The notes under the pieces were generated by a model that did not search any database, had not been told where the DNA came from, and saw only the letters and a list, made by a program, of their open reading frames with translations. A stretch of 64,000 nt of DNA from Bacteroidia bacterium (GTDB lineage Bacteria > Bacteroidota > Bacteroidia > Flavobacteriales > Flavobacteriaceae). A program made the position numbers and the translations under genes. The first letter of the stretch is position 1, and every line of letters begins with the position of its first letter. Shown one piece after another: positions 26,344 through 34,674 of this stretch. The DNA lies in the NCBI GenBank assembly GCA_030427985.1, contig JAUIBH010000001.1:23904-87903 (forward strand), read 5' to 3'.

Positions 26344-27960
26344 TTAAAAATGTTCGGTCAAGCTGTGGTGTGAATCAATCAGTGGCCCTCCATTTAGGAT
26401 TTCTTCTGAGGCTTCACTCGCAAACTTATCAAAATTAATATGGAACGAGTGTGCCAATTGAATGGCCTTGCTCACATAAGCTCCTTTTTGCAACCATGTG
26501 TTCATGGGGTCCAATAACTCCGATGGGACACTTGGACAATACTTTGGCATATGCAACCCAAAGATAGGGTGAACGTCATAATCTACCTCATCCAATTTTC
26601 CTTCCAAAATGGCTGAAATCATTCCCCGTGTGTATTTTAATTTTATTCGGGATCCCACACCATAAGGTCCACCGCTCCAACCCGTGTTGATCAACCAAAC
26701 ACTGACTCCGGCCTCTGTCATTTTTTTACTCAGCATTTCGGCATATACCGTTGGGTGCAATGGCATAAAAGGTTCTCCAAAACAAGCAGAAAAGGAAGGC
26801 ACGGGTTCATTGATTCCTGCTTCGGTTCCCGCTACCTTGGCGGTGTAACCTGATATAAAATGGTATGCGGCCTGACCCGGGGTCAACTTTGAAACAGGAG
26901 GTAAAACTCCAAAGGCATCACAGGTCAAGAAAAAGATGTTTTTGGGGTTGGATGCGTAAGAAGGCACCTGAATATTATCGATATGATCAATAGGATAGCT
27001 TACACGTGTATTTTGCGTGATGCTGCTATCGAAATAATCCACTTCTTTTGTCCCTTCCTTGAAGACCACATTTTCCAAAAGTGCCCCTGGGCGTATAGCC
27101 CTAAAAATATCGGGTTCCTTCTCCTCGGTAAGGTCGATCACTTTTGCGTAGCAACCTCCTTCAAAATTGAAAATGGTATCCTCTTTGGTCCAGCCGTGTT
27201 CGTCATCCCCAATCAATTTACGATCAGGGTCTGCGGATAGCGTTGTTTTTCCGGTTCCGGAAAGTCCGAAGAAAATGGCGGTATCCCCTGCTTCACCCAC
27301 ATTGGCCGAGCAGTGCATGGGCAATACCTCTTTTTCTGTAGGAAGAATGAGATTAAGGGCTGAAAAAATACCTTTCTTCATCTCCCCGGTATAGGCAGAA
27401 CCTCCAACCAAGGCAATTTTTTTGGTGAAATTCAATATGGAGAAATTGCCACTGAGGATTCCAACCTCCGAAGGGTTTGGAGCTTCATACCCAGGAGCAC
27501 AAAGCACCAACCATTCTTCTTCAAAGTTTTCCAGTTCACTTTCATCCAACCGCAAAAACATATTTTTAATAAAGTAGTTGGACCAAGGGTATTCGGTAAC
27601 AGTCCTTACATTCATGCGATATTTGGGTTCTGCGCAGACGTAGGCATCGCGTACATAGACTTCCTTGCCGCTGAGATATTTTACCACTTCGGCATGTAGC
27701 TTATCAAAGTTTTCAGGGGATATCGGTTTATTGATTCGCCCCCACCAAACCTTGTCTTTGGTATAGTCATCCTTTACCAAAAAGCGGTCTTTGGGAGAGC
27801 GCCCTGTAAATTTTCCTGTTTTTACACAGAGGGTGCCATTTTCGGTTTCCACACCCATTCCTTTTTCCACCGTAATTTTTTGAAGCGTTTCGGCATCTAG
27901 GTTCCAATGTGCCGTAACATCCTTTAATCCGTACTTACTTAAGTCTTTAGTAGTGCTCAT
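26344..27960 (-). CDS. pckA: Phosphoenolpyruvate carboxykinase (ATP)
   Basis: A 538-residue ATP-dependent PEP carboxykinase that converts oxaloacetate to PEP or runs in reverse in fermentative metabolism. The P-loop GLSGTGKTTLSADPDRKLIG near residues 235-254 and the metal-binding GDDEHGW follow directly. The substrate-binding SGYTAKVAGTEAG (about 361-373) and GVGSRIKLKYTRGMI (about 428-442) are present. The length is the family norm. It stands between the DASS transporter and pfk in a four-gene operon whose upstream promoter carries a predicted Fnr operator. In a microaerobic setting the reverse direction, CO2 fixation to oxaloacetate, is conceivable; this is inference. Confidence 0.96.
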   Translation of the reverse strand: MSTTKDLSKYGLKDVTAHWNLDAETLQKITVEKGMGVETENGTLCVKTGKFTGRSPKDRFLVKDDYTKDKVWWGRINKPISPENFDKLHAEVVKYLSGKEVYVRDAYVCAEPKYRMNVRTVTEYPWSNYFIKNMFLRLDESELENFEEEWLVLCAPGYEAPNPSEVGILSGNFSILNFTKKIALVGGSAYTGEMKKGIFSALNLILPTEKEVLPMHCSANVGEAGDTAIFFGLSGTGKTTLSADPDRKLIGDDEHGWTKEDTIFNFEGGCYAKVIDLTEEKEPDIFRAIRPGALLENVVFKEGTKEVDYFDSSITQNTRVSYPIDHIDNIQVPSYASNPKNIFFLTCDAFGVLPPVSKLTPGQAAYHFISGYTAKVAGTEAGINEPVPSFSACFGEPFMPLHPTVYAEMLSKKMTEAGVSVWLINTGWSGGPYGVGSRIKLKYTRGMISAILEGKLDEVDYDVHPIFGLHMPKYCPSVPSELLDPMNTWLQKGAYVSKAIQLAHSFHINFDKFASEASEEILNGGPLIDSHHSLTEHF

Positions 27961-27978
27961 ATTTGTTGTTTTTATAGG

Positions 27979-29814
27979 TTAGAAGCTCCATATCCATGGA
28001 ACCAATAATAGTGTTGCCAAAAAGAACAGGAGAAGCAGGGGTCCTCCCACTTTTACATAATCCACAAATTTGTACCCACCCGCCGCCATTACCATAGCAT
28101 TGGTGGTTGTACCCACTGGAGTTAAAAAAGCTGTTGAGGCACTAACCGCAACTGCTATCATGAATGGCTTCGGTGAAACGCCCAACGTCATTGAGGCCAT
28201 AATAGCAATGGGTGCCATTAAAACTGCCGTGGCTGAGTTGTTAATGGCCTGACTGAACGCCGCGGTCAGTAAAAAAATGCCCGCCAAAAGTGCTGATGGG
28301 TGTATGGCTCCCAAGCTCTCCACCAAACTATTGGCTGCCAATTGGGCCACTCCTGTCTTTTGCAAGGCCAACCCCATGGGAATCATCGCTGCTATCATCA
28401 CCACGCTGGTCCAGCTGATGCCTTTGTATGCTTTGGAGATGGGCACACAGCCCGTCAACATCATAATTCCAGCACAAATCAAAGCTGCAATGGCTCCCGG
28501 AAGCACATTGAGCACCAAAAGCAGCACCATCAAAATCAAGGTGCCCAGGGCGATATAACTTCTCGGGGTAAGGACGTCCACATTTTTGGCCAGCGCCTCT
28601 GGGCTTCCCGAAATCACTAAATTTTCATACATCGATGTAAGCCCTTCAATATTATCCCACTGGCCCCGAATGATGAATGCGTCCCCAGCTTCAATCTTAA
28701 TTAATCCTCCTAAGGGTCTATTATGCCTCGATGCCGCCAATAACTGTATTCCAGCCTGCTTTAAGTAGTGCCCGAGTGGAATTGTTTTTCCAACAAAAAC
28801 CGAGTTTGGGGTAATAATCATTTCGGCCATACCCACTTCTTGATTGATCAACTCTCTTTTAAGGGTATCTTTTTCTGGTTTCCAAGGAACGACTCCCAAA
28901 TGAAATTTCAATATCAGTTTATCTACATCTTCTGCCTCTCCCTTTACCGTAATGATATCGTGATAGCGCATATCGGTATCAGGTCCTGGCATTTCTACAA
29001 ACTGAGGGATGCCTTGCAATGGATTGGGATGCCTTCGCTTCAACCGCATTACAGATACCTTATGGGTTTCTTCAAAGTCCCAATCACCCATATTGGTATT
29101 AATCAATTGGGACATAGACCGAATCCGCAAGCGATACATATTATCTCCAATACTGTAATTTTTGATCCACTTGTGCATCTCTTGGTCTATGGCCGTAGGT
29201 TTATTTTCGGTACGATGACTAGGGAGCAGTTTGTATCCCAGGTATCGGAAATAAAAAATGGAAATAATCAATAAAGGAATACCAATCAGTCCAAATTCAA
29301 AGAACGAAAATCCTGAAATGCCATTTTCCTCCAATGCATTGCTCACAATAATATTGGGCGGGGTTCCGGTTAGAGTGAGCAACCCACCCGTATTTGATCC
29401 AAAAGCTACAGGTATCAATAATTTTGAAGGCAATGTACCTGCATTCCAAGCTGCGGTGACCGTAACTGGCAATAAAGCAGCTACTGTTCCCGTATTGCTC
29501 ACAAAGCCAGAAAGCAAACTGGAGCCCAAGGTGATTATGACCAACAACTTGGGGACACTTTTTTTTGCCCACTTCACAAACCACTGCCCTGCAACCGCTG
29601 TCCAACCGGTTCTTGAAAGTCCTTCACCGATAATAAACAAGGCCGCAATCATTATCACTGTTGGGTTGCTAAAACCGGTTAGGGTTTCCCCAATATCCAA
29701 TATACCGGTCAAGTAGAGCGAAAGCATGGCCATCAGGGCCACCACATCTGGGGGAAACTTCCCCCAAACAAACAGTATAATTGTAATACCCAATATTACC
29801 AGCAGTGGCAGCAT
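27979..29814 (-). CDS. DASS/SLC13-type transporter with two RCK-C domains
   Basis: A 611-residue membrane protein of the divalent anion:sodium symporter superfamily. About 11 helices form the two CitMHS-like halves at the N and C terminus, with GSNTGGLLTLTGTPPNIIVS near residue 138 and the second signature VSASTAFLTPVGTTTNAMVMA near 560. Between them lie two soluble TrkA-C (RCK-C) domains (about 220-305 and 310-395). This layout is common in SLC13-like transporters of sulfate, dicarboxylates or phosphate; the substrate is not clear. It is the second gene of the usp operon, 28 bases after usp, and precedes pckA by 18 bases. A C4-dicarboxylate substrate would fit the neighbours but is inference. 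Confidence 0.9.
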   Translation of the reverse strand: MLPLLVILGITIILFVWGKFPPDVVALMAMLSLYLTGILDIGETLTGFSNPTVIMIAALFIIGEGLSRTGWTAVAGQWFVKWAKKSVPKLLVIITLGSSLLSGFVSNTGTVAALLPVTVTAAWNAGTLPSKLLIPVAFGSNTGGLLTLTGTPPNIIVSNALEENGISGFSFFEFGLIGIPLLIISIFYFRYLGYKLLPSHRTENKPTAIDQEMHKWIKNYSIGDNMYRLRIRSMSQLINTNMGDWDFEETHKVSVMRLKRRHPNPLQGIPQFVEMPGPDTDMRYHDIITVKGEAEDVDKLILKFHLGVVPWKPEKDTLKRELINQEVGMAEMIITPNSVFVGKTIPLGHYLKQAGIQLLAASRHNRPLGGLIKIEAGDAFIIRGQWDNIEGLTSMYENLVISGSPEALAKNVDVLTPRSYIALGTLILMVLLLVLNVLPGAIAALICAGIMMLTGCVPISKAYKGISWTSVVMIAAMIPMGLALQKTGVAQLAANSLVESLGAIHPSALLAGIFLLTAAFSQAINNSATAVLMAPIAIMASMTLGVSPKPFMIAVAVSASTAFLTPVGTTTNAMVMAAGGYKFVDYVKVGGPLLLLFFLATLLLVPWIWSF

Positions 29815-29842
29815 GCTTTCTTATTGAATCGGGGTTATTGTA

Positions 29843-30634
29843 TCAGTCCAATGCCAGGACCGGAATCTCTGAATGCAGTGTCAACAGTTTTGTTAAACGT
29901 CCTTCTGATGGAGTGCTTTTTTCAGTATGGTTTCTGGGCAAAATGGCCAGCATATCAATGTTCTTTTCATTGATGTATTCCAAAATACCTTGTTCCACAT
30001 CTTGGTTTTTGTTGAATGTATGTTCTACATAAAAATGCTCCAAGTAGTATTCCAACAAGTTCTCTGTACTGTCCACTACAGATTCCTCATCGTAAACAGA
30101 TTCCTTGTAAATGGTCAATACATGGACTTTGGAGTCAAAAGTTCGGGCAATATCCAAAAGGGTTGTCAACACCTCTTTGTCGTCAATTTTTTCACCACCC
30201 ATCACCAGGGCAATGTCCGCTGGCTCTTTGATGTTGCATCCGTAAGGAATGGAAATCACTGGGCAGTTGGCATCCAATACCAATCTAGAAGTGTTTGTAA
30301 TGGCCTCATCGGTGATTTTGTCCCCCATAGTTCCCATCATGATCAAATCTGCATTACTTTCCTCTTCCACTTTTAAGATGGTACTGATCAAATCTCCGGT
30401 AGCAGTTTGTAAATCAGGGGCAACCTTCAATCTTACATTGAAGGATTCTACCACTTTTGCAAAATCTTTCTTCAATTCATCTTCTTCAGCTTTACTGGTC
30501 GGCATTACACCAACGTATAGAGCCAAAATGGTGATAGGCCTGTCTGGACCCACAAAATTGACTGCGTATTCCAATCCGTTTAGAGATGCCTCCGAAAAAT
30601 CGAAAGGGACTACTATTTTTTTAATATTGCTCAT
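29843..30634 (-). CDS. Universal stress protein, tandem UspA domains
   Basis: A 263-residue protein of two UspA-like domains (about 1-135 and 140-263). The first starts KKIVVPFDFSEASLNGLEYAV and ends with the phosphate-binding type loop MMGTMGD near 99-105. The second starts at DIALVMGGEKIDDKEV and ends with LAILPRNHTE. Such tandem proteins bind nucleotides or signalling ligands during starvation or low oxygen. It is the first gene of a four-gene operon with a transporter, pckA and pfk. The ATG at 30634 lies 34 bases after a -7 box preceded by an Fnr-like operator (30669-30711), so the operon is predicted to respond to oxygen. Confidence 0.88.
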   Translation of the reverse strand: MSNIKKIVVPFDFSEASLNGLEYAVNFVGPDRPITILALYVGVMPTSKAEEDELKKDFAKVVESFNVRLKVAPDLQTATGDLISTILKVEEESNADLIMMGTMGDKITDEAITNTSRLVLDANCPVISIPYGCNIKEPADIALVMGGEKIDDKEVLTTLLDIARTFDSKVHVLTIYKESVYDEESVVDSTENLLEYYLEHFYVEHTFNKNQDVEQGILEYINEKNIDMLAILPRNHTEKSTPSEGRLTKLLTLHSEIPVLALD

Positions 30635-30668
30635 ACCTCAAATTTTAAATTATTCAAAACTTTCATTT

Positions 30669-30711
30669 CAAAAGTAGAGTCGCCCCATGACCTAAAATAT
30701 GACGGAAGTCA
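30669..30711 (-). promoter_or_regulatory. Fnr-like promoter of the usp-DASS-pckA-pfk operon
   Basis: Operator TGACGGAAGTCA (30700-30711), then 23 bases, then the reverse-strand -7 box TACTTTTG (30669-30676). It lies 34 bases from the usp ATG. It is also in the region upstream of the divergent glucokinase, but too far away to suit that gene. Confidence 0.75.
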
Positions 30712-30828
30712 GGTTTCTAACTTTTAATCCATATTAACAAAAAATCTCCCTATTTAAAAGCGTCTAGCGTTATTTTTTGAAATCATAATAGTTATATTTA
30801 AAATCAACAAAAGAATGTTAGTTTAACT

Positions 30829-31788
30829 ATGGATATTGTAATAGGTGTGGACATTGGCGGCACTAAAACCAAGATAGGCCTTGTTGATAAAAACGGGGAG
30901 TGCCTTGAAAAAACTTTTTTTAGAACCAGGGACTTTCCAAACCTTAACGACTATTTGAACCAAATCAAGAGTAAATCGGACGAACTCATCCAAAAAATAG
31001 GGAATGAAGTAAATGTTTTGGGATGTGGCATTGGAGCTCCCAATGCTTCAAGTAAAAATGGAACTATTGAGAATGCCAGTAATTTAATCTGGAAAGACAG
31101 TGTACCCATTCTCAAAAAATTACAAGAGCGCATGCCCATGCCCATGCGCATCATGAATGATGCAAGTGCGGCAGCCCTAGGCGAAATGCTCTTTGGCGGC
31201 GCTAAAAACATGACCGATTTTATTGTGATCACCTTGGGTACCGGATTTGGCGCCGGTATTGTGGCCAATGGCCAATTGATAGACGGGTACGATGGTTTTG
31301 CCGGGGAGTTGGGCCATGTGGACATGACCCTGGGCGATGGTCGATTGACCGGGCTTGGCGTCCGAGGTGGGTTGGAAGCCTATGTATCTGCAACTGGCTT
31401 AAAACGTACCATTATGTATATGTTGAGCAAGTATACAGTAGATAGCAGGTTCAGGAGTGTAGCTTATAATGACCTGCATGGGGAAGATATTACCAAAGCG
31501 GCAGAAGAAGGTGACGAGATTGCTTTAAAGGCATTTGATTATACAGCTAAAGTAATGGGATTGGCCTTGGCCAACTTTACTGCGTTTACCCAACCCGAAG
31601 CTTTTATTTTAATGGGGGGGCTAACCAATAGTGGAAAATGGATCATGGAGCCCTTGGAAAAGTATTTCAATGCCAACCTTCTGGAAGTATATAAGGGCAA
31701 GGTAAAACTTATGTACTCTCAAATGGAGGGCAAAACCGCGGCCATCTGCGGAGCTGCGGCGTTAATATGGGAAAATCAAAAAAAGTAG
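30829..31788 (+). CDS. ROK-family glucokinase-like sugar kinase
   Basis: A 319-residue sugar kinase of the ROK family. The phosphate-1 motif VIGVDIGGTKTKIGLVD is N-terminal, the phosphate-2 region VITLGTGFGAGIVANGQL is near residues 137-154, and FAGELGHVDM near 161-170 supplies the glutamate and histidine of the sugar/Zn site. The zinc-binding cysteine cluster usual in ROK proteins (CxCGxxGC) is replaced by DGRLTGLGVRGGLEAY, without any cysteine. Other zinc-less ROKs exist, but activity should not be assumed. The catalytic aspartate is likely in MRIMNDASAAALGE. It is divergent from the usp operon and transcribed alone. Confidence 0.88.
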   Translation: MDIVIGVDIGGTKTKIGLVDKNGECLEKTFFRTRDFPNLNDYLNQIKSKSDELIQKIGNEVNVLGCGIGAPNASSKNGTIENASNLIWKDSVPILKKLQERMPMPMRIMNDASAAALGEMLFGGAKNMTDFIVITLGTGFGAGIVANGQLIDGYDGFAGELGHVDMTLGDGRLTGLGVRGGLEAYVSATGLKRTIMYMLSKYTVDSRFRSVAYNDLHGEDITKAAEEGDEIALKAFDYTAKVMGLALANFTAFTQPEAFILMGGLTNSGKWIMEPLEKYFNANLLEVYKGKVKLMYSQMEGKTAAICGAAALIWENQKK

Positions 31789-31826
31789 TTGAATACCAAC
31801 ATATGACATTGTTTTATACCAATTGC

Positions 31827-31870
31827 TGACAACTATCATACTTTTTTAAAGGATTTAGAACAAAACTTTG
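31827..31870 (+). promoter_or_regulatory. Fnr-like promoter of the DUF2490 gene
   Basis: Operator TGACAACTATCA at 31827-31838. The best -7 candidate is AAACTTTG at 31863-31870, which lacks the leading TA and is 24 bases after the operator. The gene starts 26 bases later. It is the weakest fit among the ten sites. Confidence 0.5.
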
Positions 31871-31896
31871 TACTCCAACCTTCAAAGCCGTAAAGT

Positions 31897-32610
31897 ATGG
31901 GGTATACAAAGTGTCATTTCAGCGTACTTTGTTCAGTTGTATTCCTAATTGCTTCCCAAAACTGCCTTTATGGCCAAGGTTTGAGTGAACACCAACCTGG
32001 TTCATGGTTTGTCCTCTCCGGAAACACAAAAATTCACGAGCAATGGAGCATTCCCACCGTTGCAATTATAAAGAACAATACCATTTGGGAAAACTATGGA
32101 TTCTCTTTCCTACGGACCGGAGCATCATTCAACCTTAATGCCTCATCAACATTTACCGGGGGAATGGCCTTCTTAAATATGAACAGTTACAGCGACACTC
32201 CATCGCCAAAAAATAGCAGTCAATTTTGGATTTATGGAGAATATAGTCTAAAAACCAAGCTAAGAAAGGGCACCATTGCCCAAAGATGGCGCTTGGAGAA
32301 TTGTAGGCCCATCCATTCTGAAAATGCCACTCCAAATAACCGAGTCCGGTATCGTCTGCAATTTGTAAGACCCGTGCACAAGAACGTTTATTTTAAATGC
32401 TATAATGAAATCATTTTAAATCTAGAGGAAGAAACCTTCAACCAAAACCGATTCTTTATTGGAATGGGACAAAGCTTGACCCCTTCCTTAAAAATGGATA
32501 TTGGTTATTTAAACCGACAATTTTCAGCATTTAGAGAAGACATGATTCAGATTGGGGTTTCATTCAATATTGACCTTACCAAAAAGGACCTTGCCCTATT
32601 ATCTGACTAA
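31897..32610 (+). CDS. DUF2490-type outer-membrane protein
   Basis: A 237-residue protein with an N-terminal signal peptide (FSVLCSVVFLIASQNCLYGQG) and a series of amphipathic beta strands. The pattern PGSWFVLSGNTKIHEQWS, QRWRLEN and FFIGMGQSLTPSLKMDIGYLNR is typical of the DUF2490 family of predicted outer-membrane barrels. No specific function is known for the family. It lies upstream of tonB on the same strand, and both have predicted Fnr-like operators. A role at the cell surface under low oxygen is a reasonable guess but unproven. Confidence 0.72.
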   Translation: MGYTKCHFSVLCSVVFLIASQNCLYGQGLSEHQPGSWFVLSGNTKIHEQWSIPTVAIIKNNTIWENYGFSFLRTGASFNLNASSTFTGGMAFLNMNSYSDTPSPKNSSQFWIYGEYSLKTKLRKGTIAQRWRLENCRPIHSENATPNNRVRYRLQFVRPVHKNVYFKCYNEIILNLEEETFNQNRFFIGMGQSLTPSLKMDIGYLNRQFSAFREDMIQIGVSFNIDLTKKDLALLSD

Positions 32611-32642
32611 GAACAATAAATTTCACACTGTTTTTTGCAACC

Positions 32643-32685
32643 TGACTATTATCATGTTTTTTGGCTAATCGCCTAACTATCTTTA
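32643..32685 (+). promoter_or_regulatory. Fnr-like promoter of tonB
   Basis: Operator TGACTATTATCA (32643-32654), then 23 bases, then -7 box TATCTTTA (32678-32685), 22 bases before the tonB ATG. Perfect fit to the composite rule. Confidence 0.78.
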
Positions 32686-32707
32686 TAACAATTAAATAGT
32701 AAAAGTC

Positions 32708-33433
32708 ATGAAACCAAAAAAGAACCCAAACGCAGAAATAGGGCGCAATAGCAGCCTTTATTTTATGATAGGCCTCGCCTCGGTCTTGTTCCTTACATGG
32801 CAATCATTGGAAGTGAAATTTTATGAGAAGGACTCCAAGGTTTCAGAAGTTGTTGAAGTAATGGATGACCTTAAAGAAGATGTGCCTGTTACAGAAATGT
32901 TACGTACCACTCCACCCCCTCCTCCTCCATCTGCACCGGATGTGATAGAAATTGTAGAGGATGTTGAAGAGGTTGAGGAAACCCTTATAGAAAGTACAGA
33001 GAGCAGTCAAGAAACCTATATTGAAGATGCCATTGTAAACGTTGATGACGTTAATGTGGAAGAGGTTGAAGAAGAAATTGCCGTACCTTTTGCAATTATT
33101 GAATATGTTCCTGTTTTTCCTGGATGCGAGATTTACAAAACCCAAGAGGAGCGCAAAGCTTGCTTTAATGAAAAAGTAAAAGAACATGTAAGGAACAACT
33201 TTAGGTATCCTCCCAGTGCACTGGAAATGAAAATTACCGGAAGGGTCTATGTGCAGTTTGTAATTGATTCCAATGGCAACGTAACCGATATCCAAAAAAG
33301 AGGTCCAGACCGACTATTGGAAGAAGAAGCTGTTAGGATCATTGCTTCACTACCCAATGTAAAACCTGGGGAGCAACGTGGAAAACCCGTAGGTGTCAAA
33401 TACAGCATTCCCATTAACTTTATAGTGGAATAA
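32708..33433 (+). CDS. tonB: TonB-type energy transducer
   Basis: A 241-residue TonB protein that spans the periplasm to pass energy from an ExbB/ExbD motor to outer-membrane receptors. A cytoplasmic head MKPKKNPNAEIGRNS precedes one helix (about 17-33). A proline run TTPPPPPPSAP (about 66-76) is followed by an acidic stretch of repeated E/V (about 80-130). The C-terminal domain FRYPPSALEMKITGRVYVQF and DRLLEEEAVRIIASLP are the TonB signature. Its domain includes CEIYKTQEERKAC, a pair of cysteines near residues 139 and 151. It is monocistronic with its own Fnr-like promoter and terminator, unlike the housekeeping exbB operon at 7-9.6 kb. Confidence 0.92.
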   Translation: MKPKKNPNAEIGRNSSLYFMIGLASVLFLTWQSLEVKFYEKDSKVSEVVEVMDDLKEDVPVTEMLRTTPPPPPPSAPDVIEIVEDVEEVEETLIESTESSQETYIEDAIVNVDDVNVEEVEEEIAVPFAIIEYVPVFPGCEIYKTQEERKACFNEKVKEHVRNNFRYPPSALEMKITGRVYVQFVIDSNGNVTDIQKRGPDRLLEEEAVRIIASLPNVKPGEQRGKPVGVKYSIPINFIVE

Positions 33434-33452
33434 TTTTAAACTAAAAACAAGG

Positions 33453-33485
33453 AAAGAGGCTCAAAGAATTTTGAGCCTCTTTTTT
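33453..33485 (+). terminator. Strong terminator after tonB
   Basis: AAAGAGGCTCAAA (33453-33465) and TTTGAGCCTCTTT (33470-33482) form a perfect 13-bp stem with loop GAAT, then a run of T to 33485. It also separates the convergent aspartoacylase-like gene and may work weakly in that direction too. Confidence 0.85.
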
Positions 33486-33487
33486 AT

Positions 33488-34672
33488 CTAGAACCAGCCG
33501 GTATTTTTATATTCATTGTTTCTGGAGGCAATTTCCCTGCTTTTGACCACCAAATGGGTCTCATCAAACTGTCTGGCCCTGTACCCCAACAAGTGAAAAA
33601 TGGATTTCGCCATGAAACGGGCAATTCTTTGGTCTACGATGAGGGTATCTTTTTGCTTCGATTTCCATTGTACACCAGGGAGTTTTACTAAGAGGTGGTC
33701 CACTTTAAAACGTCTCAACTCTTTTGACAACCACAATAAAAACTTGGGTATGGGCCTGATAAAATAAAACCCCTCCCCCCCTTGATCTTGGTACAAGGGC
33801 ATAAAAATCTGTCTTTTTTTTCTGGTTTTTATCAAGGTTCCGTTGCTCACGGCAATTTCCGTTCTCTTAGGTATCTCTTGAAAGTTCACGAATCCAGGAA
33901 ACATTTTAAATCTGTCCTTTGGCCCAATGGTATGTTGATGGTAGATTTCGAAGAACTTATGGCTTGCACCATCAAAGCTGGTCAATCCATGCCCATCACT
34001 TTTTAAAGTAGGGGCCACATTGGTCAGTTGTAGGGTAAACGCAATAAAATCAATACAATTTTCCACCGCTTTCCTGTCATCATGCTGACCACTTTCAAAA
34101 CCCAAAGACACGTAACCCAATTCATTGATGTAACTCAATAAAGCCCCTTCAAGGTATTCTTCAATCCCCAAAATAATGGGTAGTGGATAGTTAGATGCAT
34201 ATTTTCGGTTCAACAGACTATCATTCAACACAATAAATGGTGTCGTATCGCTGGAGGTGGTGTGCAAATCAATAAAATAAAAGGGAGGTGTTCCTTCTTT
34301 TAAAATGGCTTTAAGGACACCATAAAGAGCGTTTAGCTCCTTTTCTTCTTCAACATCCGTTTGCTCTTTAGCAAGTATTTTTTTTATACGTTCTGGAAAC
34401 CAAATGCGATTTAAATCCACCGTCTGGAAACGAACATGTTTGTTGAGTGCACCTAGGTTCCCAGCAATGGCATAAATCTCACCTGTTATACCTGTACTCT
34501 GTGATTTAAGGGCCTTAAAAACCTTTTTCAATGCAAAAATTCCTGCTGGTTCATTACCATGTATTCCAGCAAAGAAAACCACCGTTGGCCCACTTGTATT
34601 TCCCTCTAAGTGATCAATTATTCGTTCAACTTCTACTGTTTCTTTTAAATCAATATTTTGTACTTCCGGCAT
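33488..34672 (-). CDS. Succinylglutamate desuccinylase/aspartoacylase-family hydrolase
   Basis: A 394-residue zinc hydrolase of the M14-like AstE/AspA family, which cleaves N-acyl amino acids or related amides. The zinc motif HxxE lies in FFAGIHGNEPAG near residue 38, and the third ligand in YFIDLHTTSSDT near residue 136. The C-terminal half is longer than in simple AspA enzymes. The start ATG at 34672 is chosen; a GTG at 34678 overlaps the preceding stop (GTGA). It lies two bases after the carboxylate-amine ligase/CBS gene, so the two are translationally close and form a ligase-hydrolase pair. The substrate is unknown; a gamma-glutamyl or N-acyl compound made by its neighbour is a testable guess. 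Confidence 0.82.
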   Translation of the reverse strand: MPEVQNIDLKETVEVERIIDHLEGNTSGPTVVFFAGIHGNEPAGIFALKKVFKALKSQSTGITGEIYAIAGNLGALNKHVRFQTVDLNRIWFPERIKKILAKEQTDVEEEKELNALYGVLKAILKEGTPPFYFIDLHTTSSDTTPFIVLNDSLLNRKYASNYPLPIILGIEEYLEGALLSYINELGYVSLGFESGQHDDRKAVENCIDFIAFTLQLTNVAPTLKSDGHGLTSFDGASHKFFEIYHQHTIGPKDRFKMFPGFVNFQEIPKRTEIAVSNGTLIKTRKKRQIFMPLYQDQGGEGFYFIRPIPKFLLWLSKELRRFKVDHLLVKLPGVQWKSKQKDTLIVDQRIARFMAKSIFHLLGYRARQFDETHLVVKSREIASRNNEYKNTGWF

Positions 34673-34674
34673 AA

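Noticed and set aside
28768..29274. 168-codon plus-strand frame opposite the DASS transporter
   Set aside because: Lies wholly antisense to the transporter's RCK-C region; composition and lack of motifs indicate a chance frame.
31804..31815. TGACATTGTTTT as another Fnr-like half-site
   Set aside because: Only one half fits; the second half TTTT does not match RTCA. The full site lies 23 bases further on at 31827.
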